DNA of 64,000 nt. Source: Rhynchopus sp. YZ270_cl-10. Taxonomy: Eukaryota > Euglenozoa > Diplonemea > Diplonemida > Diplonemidae. Under the pieces are notes generated by a model, which ran no database searches, was not told where the DNA came from, and was given only the letters and a program-made list of their open reading frames with translations. Shown piece by piece: positions 10,133-22,417 of the stretch (position 1 is the stretch's first letter; each line of letters starts with the position of its first letter). The stretch lies in NCBI GenBank assembly GCA_964035575.1, contig OZ037924.1, positions 1,054,001 to 1,118,000 of the forward strand. The letters are read 5' to 3'. The position numbers and the translations under genes are program-made.

Positions 10133-13100
10133 ATGTCTATCACTGTAGGGGAGCTGTGCTATTTCGAATCCCCAGAGCATTCATGGATTGTAGGGACCGT
10201 GGAGGCATGGGATGAGAAGAAGGGGATCGGGAAGTGCAGGCAGAACGACGCCCCGCATTCTACTGCAGAGAAGCTGTCGTCGGAGCAGATCTTTATCATG
10301 CGTGAGGACCTCTTGGATGAGGATGTCGATGATTTGCTGCGACTCACTCTTTTGCATGATTCTACCATTCTTAATGTGCTTAAGCGACGTTATTTTAATG
10401 ACATTATCTACACAAACATCGGAGCAATCGTAGTAGCCCTCAACCCCTTCAACTTTAAGATCCCACACTACACACCTGACAACATTCCAAAGTACCTAGA
10501 AGAAGGTGACCGTATAGAGAACAATCTTCCTCACTCCTGGGCGGTAGCGCACAACACCTATTGGGAGATGATGAACGATAATTTCAACCAATGCATTCTA
10601 GTCTCAGGGGAGTCCGGGGCAGGGAAGACAGAGGCCTCGAAGATTGTGATGACATATCTCACAGCGCTCTCCTGCAAAACCCACGGCTCCTCCGCGAAGT
10701 CTGCGGGGCAGCAGATTGGGGTAAAGATCAACAGCTCCTCCGCCCCGTTGGAGTCCTTTGGAAATGCAAGGACCGTGCGGAACGACAACTCATCACGCTT
10801 CGGAAAATTTATGAAAGTGAAATTCTCTGCCGACGGCGCGCTTCTTGGCGCACACATTACGAAATACCTTCTCGAGAAGAGCCGCATTGTCACCGCCTCA
10901 CAGGGGGAGCGTGTTTACCACTCATTTTACCTGCTTCTCAATGGCAGCGATGCTGCGACATATGAACTGCTCGACAAAAAGGAGTACCGTTCTGTGAGCA
11001 GCGGCAACCAATGGGACAACAAGGAGTACACAACATCCGAAGAGTACACAGAGGTCGTGGAGGCTATGGCGACTATAGGGATGGATCAGGGGGAGGTGGC
11101 AGGCATGTGGTCTGTCGTTGCTGCGTTGCTGAACTTTCTTAACGTAGACTTCGAAGAAGAAGGCGAAGGATCGATCATCAGCCCCGCAAGCTTCCACTTC
11201 GCAGAGAAAGGGACAGAACTTCTTGAAGTCGACACCGATGTTATAACCCGAGAGTTGGTGTCATCCGAGCTGGAGATTCAGGGGCAAAAAATTGTGAAGT
11301 TGCTTCCGCCGGTCAAAGCGAGGGACAGCAGAGACGCCATGGTAAAAGCTCTGTACGACTCAGAGTTTGGCTGGTTGGTTGAAAAATGCAATGCTATGTT
11401 GGACACAGAGAGTTCCGATGGAAATTGGATTGGGTTGCTGGACATTTTTGGGTTTGAGGATTTTGAGGTGAATTCGTTTGAGCAGTTCTGCATTAACCTT
11501 GCGAATGAGACGCTGCAGGGGCACTACAATCAGTTCATCTTTACCAGAGACATGGTGGAATGCCGTGCTGAAGGCATCAATGTCGATGAGGTTACCTTCC
11601 CGGACAACTCCCCCTGTCTACAGATGATGGTCGGGAAAGGGGGGATCTCCGCTCTGCTTGACGAGGAATGCTCTCTTGGGAAAGGGTCGGACCTCGGCTT
11701 TCTGGACAAAATTACTGATGCGCACTCTTCTAGCGAATTCTTTTTGAAGAAAACGTTGTCGAAGAGCAGCTTCGTTGTGCACCACTATGCGGGGTCGGTC
11801 ACATATGAAGTCGAGAACTTCTTGGAGAAAAACCGCGACACATTGAAGGACGCAGTGAAGCTCGCGATGCGCGCCTCGACGAAACCTTTTGTCGCAGGGC
11901 TGTTAGCAGCGCCTGTTGAGAAGTCGGGGCCGAAGCTGACTGTAGGGGGGTTCTTTAAAACCCAGCTAAAGGCGTTGATGGATCTGATCAACAGCACCAA
12001 CCCTCATTGGATCCGATGTGTGAAGCCGCATCCTGCGAAGAAACCAAAGATGTTTTGCGGTGTGTCCACCATGCACCAGCTTGCCTCTGCAGGCGTGCTT
12101 GGGACTGTCAAAATACGCAAAGCAGGCTTCCCCGTACGCATCCGTTTCGAAGACTTTGTCATGCGCTATGGCATCCTTCTCGACACAGTAGACCCTGCAG
12201 CGGACCCCCTCGCCACGACAGCAGAAATCATAAAGATCTCAGGCATCGACCCTCTCCGTGCACAGACAGGCAAGACGCGGGCGTTCCTCAAAAGTGACGC
12301 CTATGTGGACCTGGAACAGCTCAAACGAGATAAGCTTGTTGTCCACGCAGCGATAGTGCAGGCATACGCACGGTATGGAAAAAGAGGCAATTTTTTTTTG
12401 TGCAAAAATGTCATCAAATTGAACGGCAATTTTTAGAGGCAGTCTGCGTTTGCACTATATGCTCACACCTTTTTTTATATCTCTACACTAAGCACTATTC
12501 AGCTCTAGGCAGGAGAAGCTTAGGTCCTATATTGATCTTTTATACACCTCTCCACACAGCGCTGTCGGGGACGCACAACGCGCAAGACAGCAGGTCCTGG
12601 CGAAGAACAAAAAGCTTGTAGACGCGCTGCGTGACATTGTGCGCACCATCATCAACAAGGAGGCTGACGAGACGAGGCAGCGCGCGGACATTGAGGCGGA
12701 GGCTGCTGCACAGCAGCGTGTACTGTACGAGGACTTGATGGACAAAACAGCAGAGCTGCACCACGACCGCATGCTTGCCCTGGAGCGCGAGGCGGAGGAG
12801 GCACGCTTCTTGGAGTGTGCAGAGGTGGAAGAGGAGTGGTTCGAACACGGCCTCACGATCGTTGAGGATGAAGACCGCCTCCGCAGGTCGATGATGGGCA
12901 TCGTGGAGCAGCAGCTCGCAACCTTGAAGCGTGAGCAGCAGTCAAAAATGATGAAAGCAGCAGAAGAAGCTACACGCATCGCCCATCAAGCAAAGCTCAA
13001 AGAGCGGCAACAACGTGCAGAGAATGTGCGGGCCGCAAAGGACAATAAAATGGCAAAAATCCAGGAACAGTCTGACAAAGAAAAACGCAAGGCAGACGCA

Positions 13101-14132
13101 GCAGAAAGACGTCGCTTAGAGGTATGCAGGGAACACTGCAGGAAATATCAAAATACACAACAACAGGATCTACGCCTCCGCAAAGAAAAAATATTGCAGC
13201 GCGAAATGAAGCAAATGGTGCGCGAGGAAGAGTTTCAGTCGGTATGCCACACATTCCCCCCCCTCCCCTCTTTTTCACCACAACCTTTTAAGACTTCTCA
13301 TCAACCTTTCTTTTCAGGCACTAAACTGCACCGGACGTCTTGGGGGTGGGAAGTTGCTGACCCCTGCTGAGAAGGAGACACGCGATAAGAGGGAGTGGGC
13401 GAGGATGGAGGCCCATCGACGCAAGGCGACGCTTGAGAACTACACGAGGCAGACGTGGGAGGAGATGAAGCTTGCGGACTCTGAGTTTGAGAAGCATGAA
13501 CGCCTGCAGGAGCATCGTAGTAAGCAGGCAGCGAGCGAGAAGGTGCGTCTGCAGCGTGAGGCGGAACGCAAGAAGCTTGAGGAGAACAAACGGCGTGAAG
13601 AGGCTGAACAACGTCGCCTCGAACAGCAAGTTGCACGCATCCGCAACAGAGAGGTCGAGAAAGGCTCGCGCCTCGTCAAAGAGCGTGAGATCATGCGCAA
13701 ACGAGCTGAGCGGAGAGAGTGGCAACTGCTCCAAGACTACTTCACAAACAAATCTGAACACGAAACGCTTGAGAAGAAACGGACAGCAGAGGTATGTCAG
13801 GGTTTTGGGGAAAATCCCTCTAAGTTAAGGTCTTCTGTATGCCATGGTGGAGGGGGGGGAAAAATCACCTTTTTTTCCTACAGAGCCACCGTCAAAAGGA
13901 AGAGCAGCGTGCGTCTATGGCGCGACGTTCGTCGCAGTCTCCGTCGCCTTCCCCCGCTGCGCGTACCACGAAGAAGCCGTTTGTTCCGTTGACACGGCGA
14001 TTGGGGTATGTGGCAAGAATCTCTTTTTTTTTTTGTAAACTTTTGGAGGCACAAAACAAAAAACGCACAACACACAGATCCCCTGAACCGTTCAGCATGG
14101 TGGGCGGGAACCTGTCGATGTCCCCGAGGTAA
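10133..14132 (+). CDS. myosin heavy chain with charged helical tail
   Basis: An actin-based motor of 1207 residues in five exons: 10133-12372, 12509-13241, 13318-13791, 13884-14005, 14078-14132. Frames join exactly and each intron has a GTATG donor and an AG acceptor. An SH3-like N-terminal segment (about 5-45) precedes the motor. The P-loop GESGAGKTEAS starts at G159, switch I is NDNSSRFGKF, switch II is LDIFGFEDFE (D437), and the actin-binding/converter region contains HWIRCVKPHP. The motor ends near residue 735 and is followed by one degenerate IQ-like segment (AAIVQAYAR) into which the first intron falls. The tail is a long, highly charged single helix or coiled coil (about 760-1120) and then a short Ser/Pro-rich end. 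I see no FYVE, MyTH4, FERM or PH domain, so the class is not assigned. The ATG at 10133 is preferred for its ACAAAATG context; an in-frame ATG 420 bases upstream opens onto a low-complexity stretch. Confidence 0.9.
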
Positions 14133-14193
14133 GCAAAGTCGGTTGCTAGGTGTTTCTAGGTGTATTCTTCTCTCACACGCTGCAGTCCCAGAG

Positions 14194-15014
14194 CAGGGTT
14201 CTATACAGGTCCGGTCACTCGGTCGGTCTGACCGAGTCAGACGTTGACTCGGTCAGCCGTTTTTTTTTTTTTTTTTTTTATAAATCTCAGATTTTTTTTC
14301 CAAATCTTGGGGTGGAAATTTTGGTACCTCACACGAGCCTCTGAGAGTGACCAGAAATGGCCTCATGAACAAAGTGACCCGTCACAGCCAAAACGCGACT
14401 CAATTGGTCAAACGCCGAAGGAAAAGGAAGCATGCAGCATGGCGAAATAATAAAAGTAGCGTACCGTGCGCCTGCGGCGCAAGATTGCAACCCACCCTTC
14501 CCATGATATACTTTTGCAGTAAAAATGTGCAATTTTAAGCGCAATTTTTAGAAATGTTGCGTACCGTGGCTTCGCCAGAAACTTTCGTTTTAGAAAAACA
14601 GGGGAGTAAAATTACGGAAGCTGACCACAATTACCAGCGACAGTGCCGTTTTGTGTCAACTTTTTTTTAAAAATGTTGCGTACCGTGGCTTCGCTTTGGG
14701 TGCCGTGACCGCCCTTTCTTTGTTATACATGTACTGAGGCTACAGACAATTCGTGTACCACTTGTGCCCGGTGCACGAATTGCTTCAATGAAGTGCCGAA
14801 CTCCGCAGTTGGATAACCGAGGAATTCTCACATTCCGCCGGAGGCCCCCAACTTGAGCTGGGTTGGGGACCCGGGCTCGACCGAGTTTCAGCGAAAAACC
14901 CCAAAACCTATATAATTCCCTGTGGAGGGGGGAAAATTTTTTTTTGGGCTGACCGAGTCAAACCAATTCTGACCGAGCCAGCCCCTCGTGGGCGGAATGC
15001 TGTATAGAACCCTG
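14194..15014. mobile_element. inverted-repeat element, CAGGGTTCTATACAG termini
   Basis: The terminal 15 bases CAGGGTTCTATACAG are perfectly inverted at the other end. Just inside, both ends carry clusters of GACCGAGTCA/TGACTCGGTC. Two direct copies of GTTGCGTACCGTGGCTTCGC lie at about 14554 and 14677. No transposase is seen, so the element is non-autonomous. A possible 5-base duplication CAGAG is offset by one base, so superfamily is not assigned. Confidence 0.65.
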
Positions 15015-15365
15015 GCAGAGGCGTTTTTTTTTTTTTTTTTTGTAAACGACATTCACAAACCTCACTTTTTTGGTTTCAATTTTTTTTTTTTTTAGTTTTG
15101 TTTTTTGTTTTTTTTTTTTGTTGACAATGTTTCAGTTTTCTTGCGGTGATCGGTCGTTCAACGTAGCTACATAGATGGGCATGGGGGTTGGGGGGGGTGA
15201 CATAAAAAAATACCATTTTTTTTAAAAACGAAACAAGGGTTTCCTGTACCCAGCGGTGTTGTGTGAGGTGATTGATGCCTAGTGAGGGCAGTTCTTGCAC
15301 AGCATATGCCACTTGAGAGGGAGTGCGTAAAGGAATTGTGTGAGGTGATGTGCTGTTTCTTTTGG

Positions 15366-15470
15366 CAACTCCCAACTGCAACACACCGGGGGGGTTTCGA
15401 TAAACCAAAAGGCGGAGTTTGTCAGTGCCCTGCGTCACAGAGGCGTTTTTTGCACTATCAACTTGACTTT
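15366..15470 (+). repeat. dispersed module D copy
   Basis: About 105 bases containing CAACTCCCAACTGCAACAC and GTCACAGAGGCG-TTTTTTGCACTA. It matches 32731-32828 closely and 31681-31773 in part, always on the + strand. Noncoding; function unknown. Confidence 0.6.
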
Positions 15471-15544
15471 CTTTTTGGTATTGTGTATGAACGAGACACT
15501 TCCTTCCTCCGAAATAGATGTGCTCTGCACGTGAAAAAGGCATA

Positions 15545-15651
15545 CAGTGGTTAAAGAAAGTTCCGCCTAAGAAAAGTTCCGTCTCAAGTAATTTCCGCCA
15601 TCGCTTTCAATTCCGCCATTAGTTAAGGCGTAAAACTTTCTTTAACCACTG
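15545..15651. mobile_element. Tc1/mariner-type MITE with TA duplication
   Basis: A 107-base element with perfect 18-base terminal inverted repeats (CAGTGGTTAAAGAAAGTT) flanked by TA on both sides (15543-15544 and 15652-15653). The CAGT start and TA duplication are typical of Tc1/mariner-mobilised elements. Internally it has repeated TTCCGCC motifs. No coding capacity. Confidence 0.8.
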
Positions 15652-16280
15652 TACTCAGTATCTTTCAACTTTTTTTTTTTTTTTTTTTTTGTACTCAGGT
15701 AGCTACGTAGCCTTCAGGGAGGCAATCGTGTGCTAATACAGAAAGTATCAGTCAAGGCTGTCCTTACAGACGCAACTTTTTCTTCTTTCATTTTACTTCT
15801 CCTCTATTCACCCCTCCGCATCTCCCCTTTGGCTTTCATGTACGGAGAGAGGGGCGAAAACCTATAAAAAAAAATGTGCACAAAAAAAAAAAAAGAAGGC
15901 AAAAAAAAAAAACAAAACACGACCGCAATCAGAGAAGGAGCCAATGTAATACAATGTACCCTTCTTCTGCCTAGAGCTCCCTATTATTCCTCCCAAAGGC
16001 AAGACGGACGTTGCCATATTATATATATTTTTTTTTGTTCTTCCTTTTATTAGCTTCCTTTGTAGAGAGAAAAAAAAAACCCAAAAAAAAACCCCTCCCT
16101 TTCCCGTATTCATGTTATCCCACCCATCTCCACTCCACATATTGTTGTGAGTGCATGATTCTCGGGAAAAAATGGCAGGCGAGAATTTTTCTGCTTGCCA
16201 ATGTGCTGTTCCCTCACCCCACGCGCACAACACCTACCAAGAAACAGAGAGAGACACAAAACAAAACAAAACAAAACAAA

Positions 16281-17730
16281 ATGGAACTGACGGTTCGTAC
16301 CTTTGGCAAGAGGCAGTATGCGATTGAGGTGGGTGAGGATGACACAACGGAGAAGTTGCGGGAGAAGGTGGCGTCTACAACGGGGTTGTGCGAAGACGAC
16401 TTTCACATGAAGTTTGGAGGGGAGAAAGTGGAGGACATCGCGCAGCTGAGTGCTGGAGACACAGTTGTGCTGACGGAGGCGAAGGCGAAGAAGTACGAAG
16501 CCATTGCAGCACTTCACGCATTGGGTGAGAGAGACATCACAGCAGCAAGGTTGCAGGTGGTGACGGGTGCGGAGGTGGCCACCTTGCTGCTGCAGGCAGA
16601 AGTTGCGACTGCGATTCCGGACTACTTCTTCCAACACAGTGCAGTAACGTCCATTGATTTCAGCAACGCATCTGTTGTGGATGTGATTGGGAACAGATTC
16701 CTCCTCAACTGCACGTCTTTGACCGCAGTTAACCTGAGCGGCTTGTCTGCAGTCTCCAGGATTGAGAATCATTTCCTAACTTCGTGTCCAGCTTTGACGA
16801 CAGTAGACCTCAGCAGCTTACGGTCAGTCACCACAATTGGTGCATGGTGTCTAGCTAATTGCACAGCACTGACAGCCGTTAACCTGAGTGGCTTGTCAGT
16901 ACTCACCAGGATTGAGGATTATTTCCTATATTCGTGTCCAGCTTTGACGACAGTAGACATCAGCAGCTTACGGTCAGTCACCGGGATTGGTGAATGCTGT
17001 CTAACTGATTGCACAGCACTGACAGCAGTTAACATGAGCGGCTTGTCTGTACTCACCAGCATTGAGGATTATTTTCTGGCTTCGTGTTCAGCTTTGAGGA
17101 CAGTGAATCTCACTGGCTTGCGTGCAGTCACCACAATTGGTGCAAGTTTTATGTATGAGTGCACTGCTTTGACTACAGCTCAGCAGCTTACGGTCAGTCA
17201 CCACAATTGGTGTATGGAGTCTAGCTCGTTGCACAGCACTGACAGCAGTGGACATGAGCGGCTTGTCTGCACTCACCAGCATTGAGGATTATTTCTTATC
17301 TTCGTGTCCAGCTTTGACGACAGCCGACCTCAGCAGCTTACGGTCAGTCACCACAATTGGTGCATGGTGTCTAGCTAATTGCACAGCACTGACCACAGTT
17401 AACCTGAGTGGCTTGTCAGTGCTCACCAGGATTGAGGATGGTTTCCTATCTTCGTGTCCAGCTTTGACGACAGTAAATCTCACTGGCTTGCGTGCAGTCA
17501 GCACAATTGGGCCCTGCTTCATGTTCCAATGCACAAACTTGAAAACTGTGCGTGGACTGGGCACGTGTAGCTACGTGGTGCTGTTCCATGTGGCTTGGCA
17601 AAGAGCACGGTGTCTATTCATGGCAGCTGTTGATTGGACGCCCTGGATCGCTTCTTTGCTTTTAGTGTGTTCTGTGTACTGCGCACACAATGCAGTGAAC
17701 GGGTACCTATATGTTAGCAGCCTTGACTAA
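16281..17730 (+). pseudogene. ubiquitin-like / BspA-like leucine-rich repeat gene, frame broken
   Basis: From the ATG at 16281 (ACAAAATGG) the first 75 residues look ubiquitin-like (beta-grasp pattern: MELTVRTFGKRQYAIEV ... LREKVASTTGL ... MKFGGEKVEDIAQLSAGDTV). From about residue 110 come BspA-type 23-residue leucine-rich repeats (for example LTAVNLSGLSVLTRIEDYFL and CPALTTVDLSSLRSVTTIGA), arranged as pairs with very similar DNA. Between 17178 and 17179 five bases present in sister repeats are missing, so the frame runs out at 17285. The repeats then continue in another frame to a stop at 17730, ending with a hydrophobic, possibly membrane-spanning segment. I see no splice solution. BspA-like LRRs mediate surface and protein contacts in anaerobic protists; fusion to a ubiquitin-like head is unusual. 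It may be a recent pseudogene, an allele, or a sequence error. Confidence 0.7.
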
Positions 17731-17870
17731 TCTCTCCCCCACCTCTTCGCCCCCAAAACCTCCAAAACAACAAACCTACTGTATCTCCCCCCCACTTTTG
17801 TCAACCCACTCTCAGCACTCCATTTTCAACCCAAAACCAGAGGGGGGGGTACCCACAACACGCTCAACCT

Positions 17871-17919
17871 TCTTTCCCCTCCTCCTCCTCCTCCTCCTCC
17901 TCCTTCTCTCAACTCTTCT
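17871..17919 (+). promoter_or_regulatory. (CTC)n pyrimidine tract before the FAS1 gene
   Basis: A CTC trinucleotide run within a pyrimidine-rich stretch, 70-115 bases upstream of the start codon at 17987. Probable 5' UTR or promoter tract, by analogy with the other genes here. Confidence 0.4.
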
Positions 17920-17986
17920 ACTCAACACAAGGACGGCTTTGCGCCTTTCTCCGCTCTGAATCCCTTCTGTTTGCCGCCTCTCCAAT

Positions 17987-20900
17987 ATGAGAGGTCTCGT
18001 GGTGGGTGTGCTTCTGTTGGTTCTCTTTGTGGAACCTTTGGACTGTTTAGATGCCTACGCAGAGCTGCAGGCGAAGGCGCCTGAGTACACAACGTTCCTA
18101 TCCTTGGTGAACACCGCATCGTTGTTGAACGATATCCTTCAGAGCGCTGCGGCGGTTGGAAACAAGCCTACCCTCTTTATTCCCACGAATGCCGCGTTCA
18201 CGGCACTCCCTGCTGGTACTTTGGCAGGAATTACTGCGGATGTTCCCACTTTAGTAAAGATTTTGCAGTTCCATTTGGTGCCATACGCAATGACAGAATG
18301 GACTGCTGCGAATATACAGCTGCAGCCCTCTGCACCAACGATGAACGTATGGGACACTCTTCTCGCAGCCACGCAGTTAGATTATCAAATTATTGGAGGC
18401 GCTGTAACGTTGCGTCCTGGTGTTGCTGATGGGGACGTTCTGATCGTTACTGCGGATATGACGTCAGATAACCGCATCATGCATAGCATCGACAAAATGT
18501 TATATCCCCCAGGGGTTCAGATCACCCCGGTTCCTCCTCCCACTACAGCGGTACCTACCTTGGTACCACCGATGTCAGCGATGAGCACCGTTGCTGACAA
18601 TCTGAAGACGATAGCAGGCCTGACCCGACTAGGGGAAATCCTTGCCAACCCTGCGTTGAGTGGGTTGACGAACGATCAGCTGGGGGGTGGCGGGCCGTTG
18701 ACGTTCTTCGCTGCGACCGATACTGCGTGGGGTTTGGTGCCTCAAGGGGTCAAGGAGTTTTTGAACGACAACCCTGCATCGATGCAGGCGGTGCTGTCGT
18801 ACCACACCATAATGGGGAATGCGCTGTCTGCGGCTGCTTTGCCGCCTGCATCGCCGTTGATTACTTCTCAAGGGACGGAGTTGATTGCAGGGCTGTTGGG
18901 TGCGGAGACGTACCTCACAGCGAAAGGGGTGGTTGGGCAGCAGGTGAAACTGGCCGCGTCGTACCCGTGTAGTAATGGGGAGCTTCACCTAGTGGATGTG
19001 GCGTTGCTGCCGGCGGATATGGGGCTGCCGAAGTTAACGATTGTGGAGAGCCTTGCGGCAGTCGCGGAGGTGTCGTTGTTTGCGGAGTTGCTGCGTCTCG
19101 GGGGGATGGAGACGTATCTCAATGATAAGATTGCGAGCAACTCTGATGAGGTCTTCACCGTCTTTGCCCCAACCAACGCCGCCTGGGAGGCCATGCCCGC
19201 AGGGCAGTTTATGGCACTCAAAAGCGACCTCGATACCCTCGCAAAACTCCTGCAGTACCACATCACTGCCTCCTACCGCACCCGGGCAGACCTCTCCGCT
19301 GCAGCAGGGACGTTCAATACGCTGTACACCACAGAGGTGCTGGTGTACACCATTGCCACGTCTGGGGAGTTGATCGTGCGTGCTCCAGGCCAGGTGGACC
19401 GAGACGGCGCTGCGATTACCCTTGCAGATGTGAAGGCGGTAGATGGGGTGGTGCATGTGATCGATAAGATTCTGATCCCTCAGCAGATTATCCTTCCGCA
19501 GCCGTCGCTGTGGAGTGTGATGCAGGTGACAACGGAGCTGAGCTATTTTGTGGATCTGGTGAAACGCAGTGAGAAGGAGGCGATGTTTGAGATGGGCGGC
19601 CCCTTGACGGTGCTGCTGCCGTCGAATGTGGGGTTTGCGAACCTGCCGTCGGGGATGCGGGGGCTTCTGCTCTCTGATGTGTCCGTACGCGATACGCTCA
19701 TCAACTACGCAGTATCAGACGGGAAGGTGCTTTCCCAAGACCTTGTTGCCTCATCGCCCCTCAAAACCGTCCTCGGTGAAGATATCTTCTTGACTGCCAT
19801 CTTGACGTCCGCATCTGGGACGGAAGTGATCGTGAACGCTGCCGGTACCTCCAACCTCACGCAGGCCCTCGGGACAGACCACTTCCTCAAGAGGACGATA
19901 AAGATATCGACCTTTGACGTCCCCGCTTCGAATGGTGTGATGCATCTGACAGACTACGTAGCTTTCCCTGCCGCAAAGCTTCCGCAGACGGTGCTTGACA
20001 TGCGCGATCCAATCGCAGTCATATCCTCACGCGAGCCACTTCGTAAATTCGCTTCCGCCGTCGCATCTGCTTCAAACATACAACGCTACATGAAGGAATC
20101 TCCCGGTCCATTCACCTTCTTCTCACCAAGCGACGCTGCGATTGACAAGCTTGGAACCATCTGGGACAAAATCCTTGCAGACCCTGTCCAAAAGGAGAGG
20201 GTCCTCCGTTCACATATCATTCGTGGTTATATGTCGGCCAGGGATCTGACAAACGCCTCCCCTGGGAGTTTGACCAGCGCGGATGATGGAACGGTGTTGA
20301 CAGTATCCAGAGAAGCTGTGGCACTGCAGGGAGGGGGGACGGCAGTGGCGTTTAATGTAGGGCAGGGTGGGGTGGTGTCGTTGAATGATGGGCAGGGTGC
20401 GGTGACGGATGCGGATATTGCAGCCACGAACGGTGTGATGCACGTTGTCGACGGGGTGCTGCTGCCGCCGGACCTGGCGGCTACGGTGCTCTCAAACACA
20501 ACGTCGTCGCTGTACGACATCATCGCGGTCACCAGCATGCTCGACTCCGTCAGAACCGCAGTCAACATCGGCGTCCTGACCAACACCCTCCAAGCAGAAG
20601 GTCCCTACGTCCTCTTCGCCCCGTCAGACTCCGCCTTCGCCAAACTCCCCATAGGCGAGCAGATGTACATCCTAACACGCGCCGACGTCGCCGCAAACAT
20701 GATGAAGTCACACATCGTGCAAAGCGGTGTCGTAAAGAGCGTGAACCTCCCAGCAGCTTCACCGCTGCAGAGTCTACAGGTATGGGGTTGTGCCTTTGTG
20801 TTATGGGTCGTATCCGGATCCAGATTCCAGGTTTTTTGAGTGAAGTGAGGGGGCTGTTTTTACTTCATTCGATTATCGCACTGTGAGCTGTAGAACAGGG

Positions 20901-22417
20901 CGTACGAAAATATCATAGCCTGCCAAGGTTACGGCAGCGCTAGCAAAGAAGGGCAGCGAACAGCGATGAGCGTCGTCAGTGATGCTGATGACGCCTGATC
21001 GCAGGCTGAGGCCATCACCCTCCAGGGCCATGGCAACTTTCTATTTTGTGTCTGTGCACAGGCAGGGTTTTGTTTCATTTGAGTGTCATTCAGTATCAAC
21101 ACCTCCAAACCACAGGGCAGTACAATCCAAGCCGCCTCCGTGCTCTCCTCTACGCAAGGCTCCGGCACGTCGTCGATCGTCCTGAACACACACAGCACGA
21201 TCACCCAGGAGGACGTGCAGGCACGCAACGGAGTCATCCACATCATCAGCGACGTGCTGATCGACCGCCGCAGCGGATGGGGGCAGACACTACGTATGCA
21301 CAGCACCCCCTCCCCTTTCTCCACACCCATCAAGCTTCCCTACCCTTTCCCCCACACCACAACCACAGCACCCAACCTGCTCGACGTGGTGCTCGCATCT
21401 ACGCCAAACACTTCAAAGTTTTTGAACATCGTGAACAGCTGCGGCATTCCGTGCACTACGCTTCTTAAGGCCGTCACTGCAGCGGGGTTAACGGTGTTTG
21501 CACCTGTTGACTCTGGTATCAACATGTGGTCTGACGGGTCTTATGACCGTGCCTTGAGCGACGCTACATTTGCACAGTCCATTGTGCGAGGGCACATCGT
21601 GGATGGGTACATTGTGCCCGCAACGTTGCGTTCAGCGCTTACCCCAGGGTCTCTGGAGCAAAGCTACCTGACGCGAACCGACACGACGTACATCATCCTC
21701 AGGAGCAACGGCGACGTGATGGAGCTCGCCACCCCTGAGGCTACTCTCATCACACGAGACGCAGCAGCGTCGAACGGGGTGCTCCATGCGATAAGCTTGC
21801 CCCTGACCGGATCCATCGTCGCCACACCTATGCCATCCTTGGCCATCGAGACGTCCGACGACAGCGACATCTTCACACAGTGGTGGGTCCTTCTCATCAT
21901 CGTTCTTGGAGGGATTTGCCTTATTGTTGTTATTCTTTTGATTGTTTTTTTTGTCCTCCGCAAGAAGAAGCAAAACGCCAAGAGTAAGGATGCTCCCGAA
22001 GATGAACCAGAAAAGCAGGCAGAAAACAAAAACACCGCACCCCCACCACCGCCACCAGCACCGTACACACAGCACGTTTACAAAGGGACCGAGGCGAATC
22101 CCTTGCAGACATACTTCCCCACACCGATGAAGGAACGGGAGTTTGACTGCATCTCTTCCGAGGAAGGTTCCGCTGTGAACATGGTGTCAACGTACCATGT
22201 GGACGAGCCTGCGGGGTACATGCAGAGCTACCGCGCGCCCTCGGGGGCTCGCACAAAGAAGTCTGTCGAGCTGGACTTCAAAACAGAAGACGACCTCCCC
22301 TCCATGAAGCGTGCCTATGGGTCCGGACCACCAAGCAAGCTGCCGGCAGCGAACGCAACCGAAGCGCATTCAATGAGACAGAGCGTCAAAGGGGATGCAG
22401 ATGGTGCGTTGGAGTGA
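17987..22417 (+). CDS. surface protein with seven FAS1 (fasciclin) domains and C-terminal membrane anchor
   Basis: Three exons, 17987-20779, 21116-21293 and 21369-22417, give 1339 residues. A signal peptide (about 1-20) leads into seven FAS1 domains. Each has an H1-like FLSLV/LFAELL segment, a TLFIPTNAAF/TVFAPTNAAWEAMP box and ends in an N-G-V-x-H-x-x-D-type motif (for example NGVMHVVDGVLLP). A single transmembrane helix (WWVLLIIVLGGICLIVVILL region) and a basic stop-transfer (RKKK) precede a cytoplasmic tail with a polyproline stretch. FAS1 domains mediate cell-cell or cell-matrix adhesion, so this is probably a plasma-membrane adhesin. The first intron is long for this window (336 bases). 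The second (75 bases) keeps the frame open if retained, so its removal is an inference from its GTATG donor and CACAG acceptor. It immediately follows the LRR gene on the same strand. Confidence 0.88.

Larger units (their letters stand above)
14133..16280. other. gene-free stretch with several repeats
   Basis: Holds an 821-base inverted-repeat element (14194-15014), T runs, a dispersed module (15366-15470), a TA-flanked MITE (15545-15651) and further T and A runs. At 15274-15310 a short sequence (GATGCCTAGTGAGGGCAGTT and following) recurs in slightly altered form at 22699-22740. No gene is supported. Confidence 0.55.

Noticed and set aside
10133-14132. Extending the myosin upstream to 9713
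   Set aside because: The added 140 residues are low-complexity leader sequence, cross a likely MITE and precede the pyrimidine tract and a better start.
17149-17178. A 26-base GTATG...ACAG intron that might explain the LRR frame break
   Set aside because: It is far shorter than any other intron here, it would remove conserved repeat residues, and joining the ends does not restore the repeat frame.
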